A stretch of DNA of 64,000 nucleotides from Candidatus Gastranaerophilales bacterium (lineage in GTDB: Bacteria; Cyanobacteriota; Vampirovibrionia; Gastranaerophilales; Gastranaerophilaceae), in contig CALUWA010000002.1 in assembly GCA_944324365.1 (NCBI GenBank), positions 62,001 through 126,000 on the forward strand, written 5' to 3'. The stretch's first letter is position 1, and each line of letters begins with the position of its first letter. A program made the translations under genes and the position numbers. Of this stretch, positions 47,090 through 55,862 are shown one piece after another. The notes beneath the pieces are model-generated. The model was not told where the DNA came from and ran no database searches. It was given only the letters and a program-made list of their open reading frames with translations.

Positions 47090-48313
47090 TTATTTTGTAA
47101 GTTTTGCAAATTTTCTCTTGCCTGCCTGTAATATTACAGGCTCGGAGATTTCTACGGTATAAGCCATATCGGCAATCTTTTCACCGTTAATTTTTATCCC
47201 GCCGCCTTGGATAAGTCTTTTGCCTTCGCCGCGGCTTTGAACAAATTTTAAATCAACAAGAATGTCAATTATATTTTTGCCGTTTTCAATTTTGACTTCT
47301 TCAATATCTTCCGGAATACCTTTGTTTGAAACGACATTTATAAATTCTTCCTGGGCTTTGTCTGCACCTTCCCTGCCGTGATATTCTTCAGTAATTGTAT
47401 GCGCAAGTCTGAGTTTGATATCACGCGGATTTACGGCATTTGTTTTTATTTGCTCATCTATTGTTTTTAGTTCTTCATCGGATACGTCTGTCAGAAGTTC
47501 GTAATATCTTGTAATCAATGTATCCGGAATACTCATCAATTTGCCGAACATATCTTTTGCACTGTCTGTCAGAGAAATACAGTGTTCAGGATATGTTTTT
47601 GACATTTTAACAACTCCGTCGGTACCTTCTAAAAGCGGCAATAACATAACCATCTGCGGATATTTTTTGCCGTACGCAGCCTGGATATCACGACCAAGGA
47701 GTGTGTTAAATCTTTGATCAGTTCCGCCAAGTTCAATATCGGCATCAATTACGACAGAATCATATGCCTGCATAAGCGGGTAGAAAAATTCGTGTACCGA
47801 TATCGGTCTGCCTTCTGCGTAACGTTTGGCAAAATCATCTCTTGTCATCATTTGCGCAACGGTAATTTGTGCGGATAATTTCAACAATTCAATAAAGCTC
47901 ATTTTATGAAGCCAGTCTGCATTGTTTGTTACTTCGGCTTTGTCAACGTCTACAACCTTTGACATTTGTTCAAAATAAGACTTTGCGTTTTCTTCAACCT
48001 GTTCTTTTGTAAGCGAAGGTCTTGTTTCTGATTTCCCGGAAGGGTCGCCTACCATCGCTGTAGCTCCGCCTACAATAAGCACGATTTTATGACCGAGTTT
48101 TTGGAATTCTCTTAATTTTCTCATAACAACGGTATGCCCGAGGTGCAAATCAGGACGGGTAGGATCCATTCCGAGCTTTACTCTGAGCGGGGTGCTTGTG
48201 TCGTGCGAATGCTGCAATTTTATTGCAAGTTCTTCAATTCCTCCCGGTAAAACTTCCGTACTTCTGGCAAGTCTTTTTGCCTGCTCTATAAACTCTTGTC
48301 TTATTTCAACCAT
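47090..48313 (-). CDS. tyrS: Tyrosyl-tRNA synthetase
   Basis: 407 residues from ATG 48313, which has AAGGAG nine bases upstream; an ATG at 48367 in frame adds 18 residues with no site. HIGH-type motif HLGH at 57-60 within MDPTRPDLHLGHTVV; KMSKT motif in GVVKMSKTYPEH near 237; C-terminal S4 RNA-binding domain (FVQSRGEGKRLIQGGGIKIN). Forms a unit with cysE. No T-box leader was recognised in the 220-base upstream region. Confidence 0.95.
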   Translation of the reverse strand: MVEIRQEFIEQAKRLARSTEVLPGGIEELAIKLQHSHDTSTPLRVKLGMDPTRPDLHLGHTVVMRKLREFQKLGHKIVLIVGGATAMVGDPSGKSETRPSLTKEQVEENAKSYFEQMSKVVDVDKAEVTNNADWLHKMSFIELLKLSAQITVAQMMTRDDFAKRYAEGRPISVHEFFYPLMQAYDSVVIDADIELGGTDQRFNTLLGRDIQAAYGKKYPQMVMLLPLLEGTDGVVKMSKTYPEHCISLTDSAKDMFGKLMSIPDTLITRYYELLTDVSDEELKTIDEQIKTNAVNPRDIKLRLAHTITEEYHGREGADKAQEEFINVVSNKGIPEDIEEVKIENGKNIIDILVDLKFVQSRGEGKRLIQGGGIKINGEKIADMAYTVEISEPVILQAGKRKFAKLTK

Positions 48314-48537
48314 AATATTTTTCTCCTTATTTAATTTTGATTCTATCAAAAACAAAAATCTTTTCAAATAACAGGATGAATTTTTTGGGGGTATGGAATA
48401 AAAAACTCATTTAATTGATACAATTTTTAACTTGATTTTTGAAAAAAATACATTAAAAGGTTGATGTTATACACATGTAAATAATTTATTGTATTTATGG
48501 GGATTACTCACAGACTTGATTACAAAGGGATAATAAG
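48314..48537. other. Divergent promoter region between tyrS and flagellar cluster
   Basis: 224 AT-rich bases holding the promoters of tyrS (minus) and the flagellar switch gene (plus). No consensus sigma-70 or sigma-28 promoter was unambiguous. The plus-strand gene starts with TTG 48538 preceded by AAAGGG. Confidence 0.4.
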
Positions 48538-49758
48538 TTGGGAAAACTGAAAGAAAAACTAGAAACAGCAGATGTATTGTTTGAGGAATATGACTGGTTC
48601 AAAAAGCTATTCCCGCTTGCCCTGCAAAAATCAAGCGACGGATTTTTCCAGCCGGGCTTGAAATGCGAACTTGTCGGAGTAAGCCGTAATATTAACCTTA
48701 TGCAGGGAAAAGAAGCCTACTACGTTACAAAGGTTAAAATAGACAAGTTTTACGATATGTTTTTGAGAATGTCTGATACTGCCGTATCGTTGCTTTTGAA
48801 TAAAGGAATGGGCAGGGCCGGCCGTCCTTTTGATATTAATAAGCTTACTGATTTGGAATCCAGAGTTTTAACTGGCTTTAACGATTATGTTTCTAAAATT
48901 GTCACATCATTTTTAGATCCGCCGCCGGTTGTGAATTTTGTAAGAACAAATTTTGATATTACGCATCTGACTTTTGTTATAATAGATGAAGAAGCACAGG
49001 CGGCAGGGAGGTTTATAATTTCTGTTCCAAACGGCAGAATAAGCCCGCAAAAAGTTCAGTTTACAGGTGATAAGTTTGAATTCAGCGATTTTTATAAATG
49101 CCATACGGATGCATGTATCGTTATCGGCAGAACCAGATTTACGGTAAAAGAACTTAAAGGACTTGAGCCCGGTGATTTTGTGGTTTTGGAGGATAGTAAT
49201 CTTCAAAACTTAACGCTATACATAAGAGATGAAACTAAAACGATATTAATCAATCCGAATATGGATTTGGAAGTACCATTTGATGAAATTAACGGAGGAA
49301 ACGAGATGGCAAGCGATGCGGAAGCTAAAAATTTATGGGACAGCATAGAGGTTGATATGTATGCTGAACTTAATCCCGTAAAAATTTCTCTCGGTGATTT
49401 AAAGAAAATAGAAGAAGGCTTGGTGGTTGATGTTGCCGCTTTGTACGACAACAAAGTAACCTTAAGAGTTGAAAATAAAGTAATCGGATACGGTGAACTT
49501 GTCATTGTAAATGACAGATACGGTGTTAAAGTTCAGGGTATAAACCAGGAAAAAGATGAAGATACCGCAGCAGGTATTCAGGATCCGGGACAGATAACCG
49601 GGGCTCAAAATGCAGCTCCTGCAAATCAGGATGAACTCCCTGCCGCAGAACCGGCAGCTCCGCAGGCTCAGGCGGAAGCTCCTGCACCGGCACCGGGCGG
49701 CGCAGAAGATGAAGAATTTGATTACAGTGATTTTGAACTGGAAGATGAAGATATTTAA
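48538..49758 (+). CDS. Flagellar switch protein, FliM/FliN-like with two SPOA domains
   Basis: 406 residues from TTG. Residues 1-180 are FliM-like in character (LTDLESRVLTGFNDYVSKIV, WFKKLFPLAL) but no EIDALF CheY-binding motif is seen at the start. Two SPOA domains follow: about 188-240 (RTRFTVKELKGLEPGDFVVL) and about 270-335 (VKISLGDLKKIEEGLVVDV). A flexible Ala/Pro/Gln-rich acidic tail ends the protein (340-406). Two SPOA domains in one chain are typical of SctQ-like or FliM-FliN fusion proteins. Its place directly before fliO-fliP-fliQ-fliR indicates a role in the C-ring of a flagellum or type III export apparatus. Confidence 0.8.
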   Translation: MGKLKEKLETADVLFEEYDWFKKLFPLALQKSSDGFFQPGLKCELVGVSRNINLMQGKEAYYVTKVKIDKFYDMFLRMSDTAVSLLLNKGMGRAGRPFDINKLTDLESRVLTGFNDYVSKIVTSFLDPPPVVNFVRTNFDITHLTFVIIDEEAQAAGRFIISVPNGRISPQKVQFTGDKFEFSDFYKCHTDACIVIGRTRFTVKELKGLEPGDFVVLEDSNLQNLTLYIRDETKTILINPNMDLEVPFDEINGGNEMASDAEAKNLWDSIEVDMYAELNPVKISLGDLKKIEEGLVVDVAALYDNKVTLRVENKVIGYGELVIVNDRYGVKVQGINQEKDEDTAAGIQDPGQITGAQNAAPANQDELPAAEPAAPQAQAEAPAPAPGGAEDEEFDYSDFELEDEDI

Positions 49759-49782
49759 CAGTAATAAGGAAGTGAGGATATT

Positions 49783-50259
49783 ATGGGCGGATATGTATTA
49801 AATTTTGCAGTGTATACACTGGCTATGTTAGGGCTTATATTTTTTGCCCTGATGATTTACCAAAAAGTTTCCCAAAATGGCGGTTTAGGGTTGAAGAAAA
49901 GCAATTTTCTTGAAATTGAAGAAACTATGCCGATAGGCGCGAGAAAATCATTGTATGTTGTTCGTGCCGGGAATGAGAGATTTCTTATAGCTTCTGATAT
50001 TGATAAAACTTCCTGTATTGCAAAATTAGACGGCTATCAAAATGAAGAACCGGAAAATAACGAACAGAATGAAGTTTCACGCAGTCTTGATGAACTTTAC
50101 GGAATAGAAAGAGCTGTTCCAAGAAAATTAGCGCAGCATAAAAAACCGGCACAAAGTATTGACGAATTACCTGTTATTGTAGATTTTCAGGAAAAGAAAA
50201 CTAATAACAATAATAACAAAAAAGTTATACGCAACATGCTTAATAAAATGAACGGATAG
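49783..50259 (+). CDS. fliO: Flagellar biosynthesis protein FliO
   Basis: 158 residues. One membrane helix at about 5-27 (FAVYTLAMLGLIFFALMIYQ) and a small cytoplasmic domain with the FliO pattern IEETMPIGARKSLYVVRAGN followed by FLIASDIDKT. The Asn/Lys-rich C-terminus is variable in the family. It stands between the switch protein and fliP, the standard place for fliO. FliO assists FliP assembly. Confidence 0.82.
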   Translation: MGGYVLNFAVYTLAMLGLIFFALMIYQKVSQNGGLGLKKSNFLEIEETMPIGARKSLYVVRAGNERFLIASDIDKTSCIAKLDGYQNEEPENNEQNEVSRSLDELYGIERAVPRKLAQHKKPAQSIDELPVIVDFQEKKTNNNNNKKVIRNMLNKMNG

Positions 50260-50268
50260 AGGATATAA

Positions 50269-50910
50269 ATGGATAGTGTATTAAAGGACATAAACCCTGT
50301 ATTACAGCTTTTAATAGTAATGACGGTATTTTCACTGATACCGCTTGTATTTTGCTGTATGACGAGTTTTCTAAGGTTTGTAATAGTTTTTTCAATGCTG
50401 AAAACCGCATTGGGTACCCAATCTGTTCCGCCTTCTCTTGTAATAGTAGGATTATCAATGATATTAACCTTTTTTACTATGGGGCCGACCTTTCAGAGAA
50501 TGTATGATATGGGAAGTGTACCGTATCAACAGAACCAGAATATTGTTGCGGCAATAACCGAAGGTTCCAAACCTTTAAAAGAGTTTATGATGAAGCAGAC
50601 GCGTGAATCTGATTTGGCATTTTTTATACAGCTTACAAAGAAGAAAGCCCCGGCAAATCCCGATGAAATTTCTATTTGGGAAGTTGCTCCGGCTTATATA
50701 ATGAGCGAATTGAAAACGGCTTTTGAAATCGGATTTGTTATATTTGTTCCGTTTATTGTACTTGACCTTGTTATCGCAAATATCCTGCTGGCACTTGGTA
50801 TGTTTATGCTGTCGCCTACGATTATTTCACTGCCGTTTAAACTATTGATATTTATTGCTGTTGACGGCTGGGCTTTGATTGTACAAGGGCTTGTGACAAG
50901 TTACAACTGA
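50269..50910 (+). CDS. fliP: Flagellar export gate protein FliP
   Basis: 213 residues, four hydrophobic segments. Landmarks: MTSFLRFVIVFSMLKTALGT, LSMILTFFTMGPTF, and YIMSELKTAFEIGFVIFVPF. FliP normally carries a cleavable signal peptide and is about 245 residues long; here none is seen and the protein starts at the first membrane helix. Core subunit of the type III export gate. Confidence 0.93.
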   Translation: MDSVLKDINPVLQLLIVMTVFSLIPLVFCCMTSFLRFVIVFSMLKTALGTQSVPPSLVIVGLSMILTFFTMGPTFQRMYDMGSVPYQQNQNIVAAITEGSKPLKEFMMKQTRESDLAFFIQLTKKKAPANPDEISIWEVAPAYIMSELKTAFEIGFVIFVPFIVLDLVIANILLALGMFMLSPTIISLPFKLLIFIAVDGWALIVQGLVTSYN

Positions 50911-50923
50911 TGAGGGTAAAATT

Positions 50924-51418
50924 ATGGTAGAAATATTAGCTGAATATCTGGCAAGAGGGTTTTTAGTGATGCTTGCAATATCAATGCCGTGTGTATTGGT
51001 TGCGGCAGGTATAGGTTTGGTTGTCGGTATTTTGCAGGCTGTTACCCAGGTTCAGGAACAAACAATTGCCGCTGCACCGAAAATTTTGGGTGTATTTCTT
51101 GTTATAATTATCGGAGGGTTTGGGTTTATACGTATGCTTACAAATCTTTTTACCGACGGGATGGCGCTTGCATTTAATGTTGTTCCGAAAAATGACGCGT
51201 ACGTTTTGGCTGCGGATTACAACAGATATACATCTACTTATGGTGAACTGGCACCGCAAAAGTTTAAGACCCAGTCTGATATTGACTACATTATGAAAAA
51301 TCCGGGGAAAGTTCCTTATATTGATAAAACAGAAAGAATCAGAAATGTAAGATCTAACAGAATGGCAAATCCTCAGCCTGATCTTTTGGAAGCAAGAACT
51401 ATAAACAGGCAGCAATAG
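50924..51418 (+). CDS. fliQ: Flagellar export gate protein FliQ with C-terminal extension
   Basis: 164 residues; normal FliQ is about 90. The first 88 residues are a standard FliQ: two helices, with GLVVGILQAVTQVQEQTI, then LTNLFTDGM. The extra 75 residues are hydrophilic, with Tyr, Arg and Asn (RYTSTYGELAPQKFK, SDIDYIMKN) and look disordered. There is no frameshift or internal start that would separate the extension. It may contact other export or C-ring proteins. Confidence 0.88.
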   Translation: MVEILAEYLARGFLVMLAISMPCVLVAAGIGLVVGILQAVTQVQEQTIAAAPKILGVFLVIIIGGFGFIRMLTNLFTDGMALAFNVVPKNDAYVLAADYNRYTSTYGELAPQKFKTQSDIDYIMKNPGKVPYIDKTERIRNVRSNRMANPQPDLLEARTINRQQ

Positions 51419-51426
51419 GAGTGTGA

Positions 51427-52215
51427 ATGGACGCTTTTTATGTTGAACTTGCAAAACTTTTTCCGCAATTAAATGCTTCCCTGCTATCGGGGATTTATAT
51501 TTTTTCGCGTATAATAGGTTTTTTCCGTTTTGCACCGGTTTTCAACAGAAAAGAAATTCCCGGATTGGTAAAAATTGCACTTGCATTGATGTTCACTGTG
51601 ATTATTGCCTGTCTTGTACAGCCTCCTGTGCCTGCCGTTCAAAGTGCCAAGGATTCTATGTTGTTATCAATTATACTTAATTTTGCGGTGGGTGCAATGA
51701 TTGGGTATTTGGCGCAGTTAATTTTAATTGCGATTGATGCCGGGGCGGATATGATTAATATGCAGATGGGGTTGTCTTCTGCTATGGTGCTTGACCCTAC
51801 TACATCTTCGCAGGTATCTATTTTGACAAAATTATTTTCTTTGCTCGGGCTTTTGATTTTTATTGAGCTCGGAGGGGTTTATTGGCTTATAAAAGCTTTG
51901 TTGAGAAGTTTTGAGATATTCCCGCTTTTTGCAACGTCATTACCGCTTGCAAAAATAGTTAATTTCGATTATCTGATAAAAATGACGTCCAATGTATTGT
52001 ATATGGGGCTTCAAATTGCATCTCCGGTATTGTTGGCTACGCTAGGTCAGGATATTATCCTCGGGGTAATTTCAAAAACGGCGCCTCAGGTAAACGTATT
52101 CCAGCTAAGCTTCCTGTTTAAGCCTGTATTTGGAGCCGCGATTCTTGTTTGGATTATGCCTATGCTTTTAAATATAATCAGCGATTATTTTCTTGGGTAT
52201 TCTCATATTTTTTAA
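51427..52215 (+). CDS. fliR: Flagellar export gate protein FliR
   Basis: 262 residues with about six hydrophobic segments. Landmarks: FSRIIGFFRFAPVFNRKEIP, AQLILIAIDAGADMINMQMG, AMVLDPTTSSQVSILTKL, and IASPVLLATLGQDIILGVIS. It completes the fliOPQR set; flhB and flhA do not follow in this window. Confidence 0.94.
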   Translation: MDAFYVELAKLFPQLNASLLSGIYIFSRIIGFFRFAPVFNRKEIPGLVKIALALMFTVIIACLVQPPVPAVQSAKDSMLLSIILNFAVGAMIGYLAQLILIAIDAGADMINMQMGLSSAMVLDPTTSSQVSILTKLFSLLGLLIFIELGGVYWLIKALLRSFEIFPLFATSLPLAKIVNFDYLIKMTSNVLYMGLQIASPVLLATLGQDIILGVISKTAPQVNVFQLSFLFKPVFGAAILVWIMPMLLNIISDYFLGYSHIF

Positions 52216-52338
52216 TTGTGAAGAAATGTAATAAAATATGAAATATTACTTATAAAAAGTCAAATTAAGAATAAGAATTTTTTTTATAATTTTATAAGAG
52301 AAATAGTAGTGGCTTAAACACGAGAAAGGAGATTATTT

Positions 52339-53130
52339 ATGCCAATGTATATAAACGGCAAGCTCGCCGGAATGGGAGATGCAGTCAGGGATAAAGAATA
52401 TCAGCAGAAATTATCAGAGCAAACTACCAGGATTCTTGGAGATAATACAAGTATTTCAGCAAAAGAGTTAAAAAAGACATCTTTGTTTATGGATGCTTAC
52501 AAAAAACTGGATGCCGAAGGAAAGAAAAGATTTGATGCAATTTTAAATCTTGACGGTGATGCAAAAAATGTCAGTGAAAAAGAATTAAAGACCTTGCTTA
52601 CACTTTTAGATGCTGATTTATCAACTGATAATATAACAAACAGAGAAGTTTTTCTTATGGATAATGAGATTACAACGGACAAATCAAGTGGTATTTATCA
52701 GGCAACAGAAAAAGAAATTCAAAATGTTTATCAAAACACAAAAACCAGAGCGGAACAGCAGGCAGAAGAAGTTGCAAAATTAAAAGAAAAAGCCGAAACT
52801 TTAAACAATCTTAAGCAGGGAATAGCACAATTTGATATTACTACCGGAGCTGGGCTGACAAAAGCCTTAACATATATTAGTAACAATATCAGGACAGGAA
52901 ATTCTGAAGGTATGGAAATTTATGAAACAGTAACTAGAGGCCTTTTTAATGGACAATTAGAACAGGTTGACACATACCGTGATGGAGGCTCAAGAGTATA
53001 TAGATTGAAAGATGGAACAGAAATATATCATAATCACAAAATAGGTTCTGATGAATATGGTTTTGTAAGTATCATAAAACAAGATGAAATCGTTGAAAAA
53101 TATAATCCGGACGGAGAGAAAGTCCAATAA
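52339..53130 (+). CDS. Hypothetical protein downstream of fliR, EF-hand-like segment
   Basis: 263 residues, not recognised. AAAGGAG lies nine bases before the ATG, and a terminator follows. The segment around 66-88, LNLDGDAKNVSEKELKTLL, has the spacing of part of an EF-hand loop (D-x-D-G-D), as does DNEITTDKSSGIYQATEKEI near 110. A long helix follows at about 130-160 (Glu/Lys/Ala-rich). The C-terminal end TYRDGGSRVYRLKDGTEIYH is beta-like. It is 120 bases downstream of fliR, so it could be flagellar, but it has its own start signals and may be independent. Confidence 0.5.
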   Translation: MPMYINGKLAGMGDAVRDKEYQQKLSEQTTRILGDNTSISAKELKKTSLFMDAYKKLDAEGKKRFDAILNLDGDAKNVSEKELKTLLTLLDADLSTDNITNREVFLMDNEITTDKSSGIYQATEKEIQNVYQNTKTRAEQQAEEVAKLKEKAETLNNLKQGIAQFDITTGAGLTKALTYISNNIRTGNSEGMEIYETVTRGLFNGQLEQVDTYRDGGSRVYRLKDGTEIYHNHKIGSDEYGFVSIIKQDEIVEKYNPDGEKVQ

Positions 53131-53134
53131 ATTT

Positions 53135-53168
53135 AAAAATCCGGAATTTTTAAAAATTCCGGATTTTT
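53135..53168. terminator. Bidirectional terminator
   Basis: AAAAATCCGGAATTTTTAAAAATTCCGGATTTTT: 15-base stem, with T runs on both strands. It separates the 52339 gene from the convergent LapA-like gene. Confidence 0.9.
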
Positions 53169-53169
53169 G

Positions 53170-53550
53170 CTAATATCTGTTATTTAATGCATCTTTTAGG
53201 GCTTTTTCCAAAACTTCGACTTTTGCCTGCAAAACTTTTACCTGAGATGTGCTGCTGTCTGTTTTAACGGAACTTTTTTCAAGCTCTCTTTTGTATGCAA
53301 AGAGTTTTTCCGTCTGTGCAAGGTAGAAAGGCACAACCGCACAAACCCCTACAAATAAACCTACCCCAAGAACTCCAAGAGTATAGAAGGCCAGATTAAA
53401 GGTTTTTGTTGTGTGATAAACCGTCTGTGCAACTTCATCATATCTCGGTGCCCATAATTGTAATGTCAAAGTGTCGCTTCCGTTAAGGATTACAACATAA
53501 ATTACCGCAAAAAGCGCGATAAATGATATTATTTGTAAAATTAATCTCAT
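53170..53550 (-). CDS. LapA-like small membrane protein
   Basis: 126 residues with two membrane helices (about 3-22 and 55-82) and a C-terminal coiled coil (about 95-125, Glu/Lys/Val/Leu heptads). This topology matches lipopolysaccharide assembly protein A-domain (LapA/DUF1049) proteins, but the match is by shape, not by a clear motif. Its start overlaps the end of rluD by four bases, so it is the last gene of the lspA-rluD unit. Confidence 0.5.
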   Translation of the reverse strand: MRLILQIISFIALFAVIYVVILNGSDTLTLQLWAPRYDEVAQTVYHTTKTFNLAFYTLGVLGVGLFVGVCAVVPFYLAQTEKLFAYKRELEKSSVKTDSSTSQVKVLQAKVEVLEKALKDALNNRY

Positions 53551-54458
53551 TGTTCTTTCCCTTCAAAATATTTTAGTACTTTGTTGTATTTTTCATCAGC
53601 AGGAATTTCAAGAGTTATTATCTCATCAGAAAAAGGTTTTGTAAACCTTAAATAGTAGGATTGCAAAACTTGTTCCTGTGTCTGAACTTTTCCTTTTCCG
53701 GCGCCATAAAGCGTGTCGTTATATACGGGATGTTTTATATAGCTCATATGAACTCTAATCTGGTGGGTTCTGCCCGTAATAAGAGTTAATTCAACCGCTG
53801 TCACTTCTTTAAACCGCTTAATGACTTTTAAAATTGTTTTGCTGTCTTTACCGTCAGGTGTCACCATCATCTTGTGAGGCTGTTTGGGGTTTCTGCCTAT
53901 AGGAAGCTCAATAGTTTCTTCATCTTTTTCAATTACCCCTTTTACGATAGCCCTATATTTTTTGGTAATTGTATGCTCTTTAATTTGGTTTGCTAGAAAT
54001 TCATGAGCTGCATTGTTTTTTGCAATCATCAAAAGTCCTGATGTATTTCTGTCGAGCCTGTGCAGTATTCCGCGCCTGAATTCTCCGTTTATGTCTGATA
54101 AATTATTTTTAAATTTATATAAAAGCGCGTTGACAAGGGTTCCGGATTTTTCAATATTTGTCGGATGCGTAAGCATTCCGGAAGGCTTGTTTATAACGCA
54201 CATATTGTCGTCTTCATAGATAATATCAAGCGGAATATTTTCGGGTTCTATTTTGACTTCTTCCGTAACTGAAGGAATTACTTCTATCTTGTCATCTTCT
54301 TTCAGCTGATAAGAAGCTTTTTTAATTTCGCCGTTAACTTTTATATTCCCTTCTTTTATTTGTGCCTGGATTTTTGAGCGCGAAATATTATTTAATACTT
54401 CTGTTAAACAGGTATCAAGCCTTTTTCCTTCATCATCACAATCTGCAATATAAATCAT
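53547..54458 (-). CDS. rluD: RluD-type 23S rRNA pseudouridine synthase
   Basis: 303 residues. N-terminal S4 RNA-binding domain (LDTCLTEVLNNISRSKIQAQ), then the catalytic domain with GILHRLDRNTSGLLMIAKN (active-site Asp in HRLD) near 128-145 and TLITGRTHQIRVHMSYI. Converts uridines of helix 69 in 23S rRNA in the RluD group; RluC/RluA relatives are similar, so exact target is not fixed. It is directly adjacent to lspA. Confidence 0.92.
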   Translation of the reverse strand: MIYIADCDDEGKRLDTCLTEVLNNISRSKIQAQIKEGNIKVNGEIKKASYQLKEDDKIEVIPSVTEEVKIEPENIPLDIIYEDDNMCVINKPSGMLTHPTNIEKSGTLVNALLYKFKNNLSDINGEFRRGILHRLDRNTSGLLMIAKNNAAHEFLANQIKEHTITKKYRAIVKGVIEKDEETIELPIGRNPKQPHKMMVTPDGKDSKTILKVIKRFKEVTAVELTLITGRTHQIRVHMSYIKHPVYNDTLYGAGKGKVQTQEQVLQSYYLRFTKPFSDEIITLEIPADEKYNKVLKYFEGKEQ

Positions 54459-54923
54459 TTATTTAGTCTTCTTTACAAGAATTATTATAACCAGCGCAAT
54501 TACTGCGATAGTTATAAATATATCCGAAATATTAAATACAGGGAAGTTTATAAATTTTAATTCAAAAAAATCTCTAACATAACCGAGTACGATACGTTCA
54601 TGGAGGTTGCCCGCAATCCCTGCGCATAAAAGCGAAATCAGAAAAATTTCTTTCATCCAGATTGATTTTAGATGTCTTATCACGTATAAAACCAAAAGAG
54701 TGATAACTACAACCGATAAAACAATCAGAAATTCTCTTGCATTCGGAAGAATATTAAATGCCGCACCGGTATTTTTTACATATGTAAGTGCCAAAACCTT
54801 ACTTGAAAAGGCAAAACCGCGGGTAATATTTTGATAAAGAAGTTTTGACAAATATAAATCCGAAATCAGAAAAAATACAAAACAAACTATAAAGTAGATT
54901 ATTTTGCTGAGTTTATTGTTCAT
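54459..54923 (-). CDS. lspA: Lipoprotein signal peptidase
   Basis: 154 residues from ATG 54923 (MNNKLSKIIYFIV), which overlaps the end of the upstream gene; a start at 54947 would add eight hydrophilic residues. Four membrane helices. Catalytic Asp positions are in VKNTGAAFNIL and FNISDIFITIAV. It removes signal peptides of lipoproteins, so the host makes lipoproteins. Cotranscribed with rluD. Confidence 0.93.
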   Translation of the reverse strand: MNNKLSKIIYFIVCFVFFLISDLYLSKLLYQNITRGFAFSSKVLALTYVKNTGAAFNILPNAREFLIVLSVVVITLLVLYVIRHLKSIWMKEIFLISLLCAGIAGNLHERIVLGYVRDFFELKFINFPVFNISDIFITIAVIALVIIILVKKTK

Positions 54924-55818
54924 TATCTTTTTCCCCGACTTTTGCAAAGTTGTTCTTAGGAACTACGTTAATTCTTGTCATAATAAACGCAAGCCCGTTC
55001 ATATAAACCCGTACATTTTCTTCTGAGACAGGTTCTGCTTTTGTAATTCCAACTGATGCGACGTTATATTCGTTCAGATTATCGGAGTTTGCAGTGAACA
55101 TTCTCTCCAGAATTTGTTCTTCCGGGAGCCGTCTGAATTTTTCTTCCGGTCTTGGCGCCGGATTAACAATTTTTTCCTGGTTGATTGATGCAATGACTAT
55201 TTCTTCTGCCGGCAGGTCAATTTTTAGAGTTGCTGTGTACGGAGCTCCGGCACTAACCATAGACGGGGCAACAAAATCCATTTTTACAAACCTTGCATCG
55301 CCGTATTTTAGGGTTGAATATTCATCCAGAACTTCTTCACCCGTGATAACCCAGTGGTCTGAGAGTTTCTCAAGATGATATCTGCAGTTTGAGGCAGAAT
55401 TCAGTTCTCCTACCGCGTCTATAAGATCAACGTCGTCGCTTGTTGTTGCAACTGCTGTTTCGTAAGTGTCAACAGTTGCGTATTGTCCGTTAACATTGAT
55501 ATTTTTGATGTACGTTTTGTAGGTTATATCAGGGTATGTTTCCCAGGTCTCCTTCACAAGACTGAAATAAACCTCTTTGTTGTATCCGTCATTATTGATG
55601 AAATTATCTCCGTATAAGGTTTTTAATCCTTCTACATCATACTTTGCAACATATTCATCCTGTTTTTTGAATACGTTTTCAACTTCTTTATAATAATTTT
55701 TTTCAATTTTTATTTGTTTAATTTTAGCTCTGCTATCGGAAATAAAGCCTGCCTGTGCCGGCATGGCAAAACTTGAAATAACAGCTAAACCCAATAATGT
55801 TAATATTACTCTCTTCAT
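54913..55818 (-). CDS. Exported protein with NTF2-like domain
   Basis: 301 residues from ATG 55818 (MKRVILTLLGLAVISSF); the frame opens at 55854 but the shorter start gives a standard signal peptide with cleavage after AQA. Residues about 30-140 have the NTF2/SnoaL-like pattern: KQDEYVAKYDVEGLKTLYGD, then VKETWETYPDITYKTYIK and GQYATVDTYETAVATTS. A second part of about 140 residues is beta-rich (VSAGAPYTATLKIDLP). No enzyme motif. It overlaps lspA by 11 bases, so the three are one unit. Function unknown. Confidence 0.65.
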   Translation of the reverse strand: MKRVILTLLGLAVISSFAMPAQAGFISDSRAKIKQIKIEKNYYKEVENVFKKQDEYVAKYDVEGLKTLYGDNFINNDGYNKEVYFSLVKETWETYPDITYKTYIKNINVNGQYATVDTYETAVATTSDDVDLIDAVGELNSASNCRYHLEKLSDHWVITGEEVLDEYSTLKYGDARFVKMDFVAPSMVSAGAPYTATLKIDLPAEEIVIASINQEKIVNPAPRPEEKFRRLPEEQILERMFTANSDNLNEYNVASVGITKAEPVSEENVRVYMNGLAFIMTRINVVPKNNFAKVGEKDNEQ

Positions 55819-55862
55819 ACTCAATATTATAATGGAAATGTTATTATATATCAAGTATAGTT

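Noticed and set aside
48314-48537. T-box leader before tyrS
   Set aside because: No antiterminator-like conserved bulge sequence or terminator hairpin is visible.
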